Assembly: GCA_002633005.1 (NCBI GenBank)
Contig: NMRA01000386.1
Span: 326,032-366,392 of the forward strand
Direction of reading: 5' to 3'
Source: Phoronis australis
Taxonomy: Eukaryota; Phoronida; Phoronidae
DNA length: 40,361 nt
The position numbers and the translations under genes are program-made. Position 1 is the stretch's first letter. The number at the start of each line of letters is the position of its first letter. Below the pieces are notes generated by a model that saw only the letters and a program-made list of their open reading frames with translations, made no database searches and was not told the DNA's origin. Below are positions 38,101 to 40,361 of the stretch, in pieces.

Positions 38101-39716
38101 ATTAAATGTTACTGAGTGTACAGTATGATTTTATGTTAATTAAATGTGTACCTTATACTTCTATCATAATTAGATGCGTACGCAATGCTTTTATGTTAAT
38201 TATATTAATTTGTACACTATTACTTTTATGTGAATTCAATATGAACTCTATGCCCTTTCATTAAGTTCAATTTTAGTTTGCACAAAGTCTTGCTCCCTAG
38301 GATAGATTAATATTTTAGCCCATGCCGTAAACTTTTTGAAAACTATCCATTTATTGGCTTTTTAATATTTTGCCGTTGGATTCTTGTGTTCTACTCAATT
38401 GCTAATTAGAATGATGTTAAAAGAGTTATCTTGATTTTATACTTTTTATATGTCTTAATTTTCAGTTGATAACACATAAACTGCTGCTGAGTCTTCACAA
38501 ATAGACTGTATTCCAGCACAAATTTTTTTCCTCAGTTTGATCCTTGTATCATAAGTTTGCATTTCATTTAATACGCCGGTGATTGAGGTTTGATTTCATT
38601 TTGTGAGCGCTAATGAATGTCATTGCTCCTATAAACAGGCCTCGATTCGACCGCCTGGACCAGCATATGACCCCGGAAATATTCCGAACTCCACTTCATG
38701 AATTGGCGCTTAGTATCAAACTACTCCGCCTTGGCGCCATCGGAGCGTTCCTGTCTAAGGCAATAGAACCACCACCTATTGACGCAGTTATTGAAGCAGA
38801 AGCACTATTAAAAGGTAAGAGATTCAAGATAAACTGTGACAATATCTCAGACATTAGGTTGTGTGGATGGATTTAATTTCTTATACGTTTGTTTGCTCAG
38901 TCGTAATGACCCACCTTTTTTCTGAGTTGCTTTGTCGCCGGAGTTCTTGGGTTCATGACAAGACTATGAATAGCCAATATTATTCTACTGGTAGATATTT
39001 AACAAGCTGGTTTGAATCCATTTCAATTTCAAATGATTTTTCTGCAAGTTCCAGACAGTGTTAATATTTGCTGAAGATACAGTGAAAAATTGTTTTTCAA
39101 AAGTTTCTTACATTACTGCAGGTGCCCAAAATTTCACAAATTGTTTGCTCGCAGCAAAAATGAACAAAATCATTTTCAAATTTATAAAAGCTTCTATTAT
39201 GCAAATTTTGTAACAATGAAAATCCACTTTTCCACCATATGATATATTCATCGCAATAAAGTAGTTTTTTTTTATTGTACTTAAGTCAGAATTTAGTGTG
39301 ACATTGGTGCACCTAGCCGCTAATTTTTTTGTAAAAGCTAGTTGTTACAATTTCAACAACTTGGGTGGAGTACCTGTCTGTGTTTTTCCAAGAATTTGTT
39401 GGAATTGAAACATAAGAGAGATTTTTAGTCGCGGTTCTTTCCGTTGAAACTTTGTTTAGAATTTCAACGCTGTCCAGTTCATTTTGAATCCAACTATCTG
39501 TTCATTTGATAACACATAGGTCTGCCCATCACAAAGCAAGAGAATTTCCATAGATTGCCGGTTAAAACATTACCTCTGCACACACTGCGTTTTTTGTTTT
39601 CCAGAAATGAATGCCTTGGACCAGAATGATGAGTTAACTCCCCTGGGCAAGATTCTGGCCAAGTTACCGATCGACCCTCGTCTCGGCAAGATGATTATCT
39701 ATAGCTGCATATTCTA
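20064..39716 (+). CDS. DHX9: DHX9 / RNA helicase A, 20 distinct coding exons, 3' end outside window
   Basis: DEAH-box helicase that unwinds dsRNA, RNA:DNA hybrids and R-loops, and bridges factors to RNA polymerase II. Exons: 20064-20174, 20642-20785, [21238-21331, 21909-22048, 22350-22489] or the duplicate set [23029-23122, 23745-23884, 24186-24325], 28005-28051, 28796-28932, 29678-29767, 30268-30429, 31194-31391, 33385-33598, 34198-34280, 34635-34791, 35200-35303, 35669-35767, 36281-36395, 36983-37151, 37919-38056, 38639-38814, 39605-39716. Using one set gives 876 codons plus 2 nt, all phases compatible. Domains: dsRBD1 (about 1-75), Gly/Ser-rich linker, dsRBD2 (about 165-245), Trp-rich transactivation segment (about 330-345), Walker A GQTGCGKT (412-419), DEIH (512-515), SAT (544-546), QRRGRAGR (762-769), start of HA2. 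The HA2/OB and RGG tail lie outside. Identification is very secure. Confidence 0.96.
20642..20785 (+). CDS. DHX9: DHX9 coding exon 2 (dsRBD1 end)
   Basis: Encodes [19 protein letters not shown] and the EVP motif. KKDA-NAARDF is the RNA-binding C-terminal helix of a dsRBD. Donor GCG|GTAGGT; the frame stays open 48 nt past it, so the exact end is slightly less certain than others. Confidence 0.92.
21238..21331 (+). CDS. DHX9: DHX9 coding exon 3, copy A
   Basis: Encodes [16 protein letters not shown] and [10 protein letters not shown], an inter-dsRBD linker with little conservation. Phase 0 in, phase 1 out (GTTG|GTGAG). Duplicated at 23029-23122 with three synonymous differences. Confidence 0.85.
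21909..22048 (+). CDS. DHX9: DHX9 coding exon 4, copy A
   Basis: Encodes a Gly/Asp/Ser-rich linker ([16 protein letters not shown]) and then [13 protein letters not shown], like human YYSRKEEQEVQATLESEE. Donor GAG|GTAAGT. Duplicate at 23745-23884 differs by one synonymous base. Confidence 0.87.
22350..22489 (+). CDS. DHX9: DHX9 coding exon 5, copy A (dsRBD2 start)
   Basis: Encodes [19 protein letters not shown] and [12 protein letters not shown], the first helix and strand of dsRBD2 (human LHGNWTLENAKARLNQYFQ...VGPDHNR). Phase 2 out. Splicing this copy to exon 3 copy B would shift frame to a TGA after six codons. Confidence 0.92.
23029..23122 (+). CDS. DHX9: DHX9 coding exon 3, copy B
   Basis: Same protein as copy A at 21238; three third- or first-position changes (TCG/TCA, TTG/TTA, TTG/CTG), all silent. 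Splice sites intact. Likely the other allele, not an extra exon. Confidence 0.8.
23745..23884 (+). CDS. DHX9: DHX9 coding exon 4, copy B
   Basis: Same protein as copy A at 21909; a single silent CGT/CGC change. Intact acceptor ttacag and donor GTAAGT. Confidence 0.8.
24186..24325 (+). CDS. DHX9: DHX9 coding exon 5, copy B (dsRBD2 start)
   Basis: Same protein as copy A at 22350; two silent changes (AAT/AAC, GAT/GAC). This is the copy next to exon 6, with which it joins as AG|G = Arg. Confidence 0.85.
24326..28004. other. Long DHX9 intron before exon 6
   Basis: 3.7 kb with no coding exon recognised. It holds the tail of duplicate copy B (to 24566), a perfect 14-bp hairpin at 26578-26608, and a set of loosely repeated ~100-bp segments at 27070-27310 around gtggcgcccct-type cores. 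The rest is AT-rich with no recognised feature. Confidence 0.6.
26578..26608. repeat. Perfect 14-bp inverted repeat, 3-nt loop
   Basis: atatgtacccacat, loop tat, then its exact reverse complement. It is intronic and not followed by a T run. Confidence 0.85.
28005..28051 (+). CDS. DHX9: DHX9 coding exon 6 (47-nt exon in dsRBD2)
   Basis: Short exon encoding [15 protein letters not shown], matching human SFIAEMTIYIKQLGRR, the central strands of dsRBD2. Acceptor tttgtag, donor AGAA|GTGAGT. It sits after a 3.7-kb intron and joins both neighbours in phase (1 nt in, 1 nt out). Confidence 0.93.
28796..28932 (+). CDS. DHX9: DHX9 coding exon 7 (dsRBD2 end)
   Basis: Encodes [20 protein letters not shown] and [18 protein letters not shown], the RNA-contacting loop and last helix of dsRBD2. 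Near-identical to human. Donor CAG|GTGAGA. Confidence 0.96.
28951..29166. repeat. 36-bp minisatellite, six units, 18 nt after a splice donor
   Basis: Six 36-bp units starting at 28951, 28987, 29023, 29059, 29095 and 29131, each with tgtagctccaccctctgccc and small variations elsewhere. It begins just inside the intron after DHX9 exon 7. Because 36 is a multiple of 3 the minus strand stays open with a 12-residue repeat, which is a by-product. Confidence 0.95.
29678..29767 (+). CDS. DHX9: DHX9 coding exon 8
   Basis: Encodes [20 protein letters not shown] then GVEPVPQ, matching human EPYKVNLSQDLEHQLQNII. Both ends phase 0; donor CAG|GTAAAT. Confidence 0.92.
30268..30429 (+). CDS. DHX9: DHX9 coding exon 9 (transactivation segment)
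   Basis: Encodes [18 protein letters not shown] and LDEGPLAF. The three tryptophans fall at about 333, 340 and 343 and align with the human minimal transactivation domain (W332, W339, W342) that contacts RNA polymerase II. Exon is GC-rich relative to flanks. Confidence 0.95.
31194..31391 (+). CDS. DHX9: DHX9 coding exon 10 (Walker A)
   Basis: Encodes [16 protein letters not shown] and, at the 3' end, [15 protein letters not shown] with the ATP-binding P-loop. Acceptor gcatag|GCC; donor CAG|GTGCAG. Confidence 0.96.
31841..31930. repeat. Dispersed repeat also present in CHD1L intron 2
   Basis: tattttgctcaaggccgga with a following tagaa-tag and caattcaag matches 13855-13925 in the same orientation. 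This is a short decayed copy of an unidentified family. Confidence 0.55.
32059..32897. mobile_element. 839-bp non-autonomous TIR element
   Basis: The left end starts agggctgttccagcaaaat and a G run. The reverse complement of the right end starts agggctgttccagtaaaat with a matching G run. Inverted similarity also extends inward (cacccatgaattttt-type segments). No transposase frame. The target duplication is unclear. It lies in the intron between DHX9 exons 10 and 11. Ends beginning GGGCTGTTCCA are widespread in marine invertebrate MITEs (recollection, not searched). Confidence 0.75.
33138..33236. repeat. ~95-bp hairpin MITE-like inverted repeat
   Basis: Left arm tttccgttgcaggaacacaa and the following ctgtccccttaa. 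The right arm is the inverted ttaagggagcagttgtgttc and ctctgcactggaaa. Arms of about 33 nt with few mismatches flank a ~30-nt loop. DHX9 intron 10, about 150 bp before the exon 11 acceptor. Confidence 0.75.
33385..33598 (+). CDS. DHX9: DHX9 coding exon 11 (motifs Ia, Ib)
   Basis: Encodes [38 protein letters not shown] and [13 protein letters not shown], the DEAH-box motif Ia TQPRR and motif Ib region. Donor GTAG|GTGAGT. Confidence 0.96.
34198..34280 (+). CDS. DHX9: DHX9 coding exon 12 (DEIH box)
   Basis: Encodes [20 protein letters not shown] then [12 protein letters not shown] at about 512-515 is the DEAH-family Walker B and matches human RNA helicase A exactly. Donor AAC|GTAAGT. Confidence 0.97.
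34635..34791 (+). CDS. DHX9: DHX9 coding exon 13 (SAT motif III)
   Basis: Encodes [36 protein letters not shown] and [12 protein letters not shown] couples ATP hydrolysis to unwinding. Donor CAGG|GTATGT. Confidence 0.97.
35200..35303 (+). CDS. DHX9: DHX9 coding exon 14
   Basis: Encodes [17 protein letters not shown] and a Lys/Arg-Asp/Glu-rich tail ([16 protein letters not shown]), like the charged insert after [17 protein letters not shown] in human. Donor GAG|GTATGT, followed at once by a tandem repeat. Confidence 0.95.
35309..35459. repeat. 13-bp tandem repeat directly after a splice donor
   Basis: Four copies of tttgaatgacatg (35309, 35328, 35341, 35354) and several degraded copies to 35459. 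The array begins 5 nt after the exon 14 donor. Confidence 0.85.
35669..35767 (+). CDS. DHX9: DHX9 coding exon 15
   Basis: Encodes [19 protein letters not shown] then [12 protein letters not shown], matching human NCNLICGDEYGPETRLSM...NEKETPFELIE. Phase 0 at both ends. Confidence 0.95.
36281..36395 (+). CDS. DHX9: DHX9 coding exon 16 (helicase C)
   Basis: Encodes [20 protein letters not shown] and [18 protein letters not shown], the motif IV region (VFLPGW) opening the second RecA lobe. Donor TTTG|GTAGGT. Confidence 0.96.
36983..37151 (+). CDS. DHX9: DHX9 coding exon 17 (motif V)
   Basis: Encodes [19 protein letters not shown], then [20 protein letters not shown], the DEAH motif V that contacts the nucleic-acid backbone. 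Acceptor tttccag, donor TGCAA|GTAGGT. Confidence 0.97.
37152..37918. other. DHX9 intron 17
   Basis: About 770 bp with a 115-codon open frame at 37374-37721. Its sequence resembles no family I know and it lies between two conserved exons, so it is treated as chance. No repeat recognised. Confidence 0.6.
37919..38056 (+). CDS. DHX9: DHX9 coding exon 18 (motif VI)
   Basis: Encodes [20 protein letters not shown] and [25 protein letters not shown] is motif VI with the arginine fingers (human QRKGRAGR). Donor AGCAG|GTATAT. Confidence 0.97.
38057..38245. repeat. Degenerate ~45-bp tandem repeat directly after a splice donor
   Basis: About five loose units containing ttttatgttaatta and a following tgtac-tat segment, starting at the exon 18 donor itself. 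Confidence 0.75.
38639..38814 (+). CDS. DHX9: DHX9 coding exon 19 (HA2/winged-helix start)
   Basis: Encodes [39 protein letters not shown] and [17 protein letters not shown], the winged-helix part after the helicase core. Donor AAAG|GTAAGA. Confidence 0.96.
39605..39716 (+). CDS. DHX9: DHX9 coding exon 20 (HA2), last exon in window
   Basis: Encodes [20 protein letters not shown] and [12 protein letters not shown], matching human [18 protein letters not shown]...FGKMMIIGCIFY. Ends in phase 2 (TTC TA|GTGAGT). The following exon should begin by completing Tyr and lies outside. Confidence 0.95.
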
Positions 39717-40361
39717 GTGAGTGGTCATTCAAACTTTTGGATTTGACTATTGTCAGTTGATTAGCTCAAAAACCGGTTAGCGAAACAAGATGAAATTTGA
39801 CACAAATTTGTGTGACAGTCAATTTTCAGACTAAATTGACTGCTGTGTGTTGTGACACTGCCTGTTTGCCTTTGTAATTATTGACAAAAAATTCATAAAA
39901 AACAAGATTTTTCAACTTCAACACTTTTCGATGTCTCAAACATCATCATCAGTACAAGCAGTCAAGGCCATCTAACAATCTTGACCCACACAGTGTACAG
40001 TTGAGCTATCGTCAGTCTTTGATGTTTTGTTGCTATGATGTGTGCTGATAGCTCTACTGGCACTTGCCAGATTTTGATGGAATGAGGATATATGATGGGT
40101 ATGCGTATCTTGTTTGGGGTGCAGTCGTGGGCGCGTCTGAATAAACCACTTTTCTATTGTTAGTTTTGTATTTTTTTCATGATTTTCTTTGTCTTTCGAT
40201 TTTGTAACCTGATGATTTTCTGAGTACTGTATCTCCCTCTGGCTATTTTAGTTTTTGACCTTACATCGCTTGGCGATTATTGCCGAGGGGACATTTCAAA
40301 ACTGAGAATTACATTTTTATCTATACGACTGCTCAGACTGTTGATACTATAAAAATATTCT
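39717..40361. other. DHX9 intron 20 (partial)
   Basis: AT-rich sequence to the window end. No exon matching the next conserved block (VGDAICTIAAATCFPEPF-like) is seen, so it lies further right. Confidence 0.65.

Overview
The window is metazoan nuclear DNA: AT-rich, single-copy, with many short coding exons bounded by GT/AG splice sites, introns of mostly 0.3-1 kb, and a high load of small non-autonomous repeats. It holds two protein-coding genes in head-to-head (divergent) orientation, both truncated by the window edges. Nothing prokaryotic, viral or CRISPR-like was seen. The repeat types (long-TIR fold-back elements, GC-rich hAT-like TIRs, intronic minisatellites) and the marked allelic divergence suggest a highly heterozygous marine invertebrate, perhaps a deuterostome such as an echinoderm, hemichordate or lancelet. 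The species cannot be fixed from sequence alone.

Minus strand, 350-17147: orthologue of CHD1L/ALC1, the PARP-activated SNF2 chromatin remodeller. I resolved 18 coding exons from the ATG (17147) into the C-terminal macro domain. Their lengths sum to 2442 nt, exactly 814 codons, with every splice phase compatible. The last part of the macro domain lies left of base 350. The introns carry a 930-bp long-TIR transposon with a clean 9-bp target duplication, a 226-bp TIR element, a 20-bp minisatellite, a fold-back element and a SINE-like tRNA fragment.

Intergenic, 17148-20057: the shared 5' region of both genes, with ETS-, E-box- and YY1-like sequences, remnants of repeats, and probably the untranslated first exon(s) of DHX9.

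Plus strand, 20064-39716: orthologue of DHX9 (RNA helicase A, a DEAH-box helicase with two N-terminal dsRNA-binding domains). Twenty distinct coding exons run from the ATG to just past the conserved helicase core, giving 876 codons plus 2 nt. The 3' part (rest of the HA2/OB region and the RGG tail) lies beyond the right edge. Exons 3-5 occur twice, in two tandem ~1.8-kb copies separated by a single N. The two copies cannot both be spliced in frame and differ only at synonymous sites in their exons. This looks like two haplotypes wrongly joined in the assembly, not a biological duplication.

Functionally, both genes encode nuclear ATP-driven motors acting on chromatin or nucleic acid during the genome-damage response and transcription. 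Their divergent arrangement would allow co-regulation, which is an inference. No entirely new system was recognised. The notable items are the false-duplication structure, several fold-back/TIR elements, and tandem repeats that begin immediately after three DHX9 5' splice sites.
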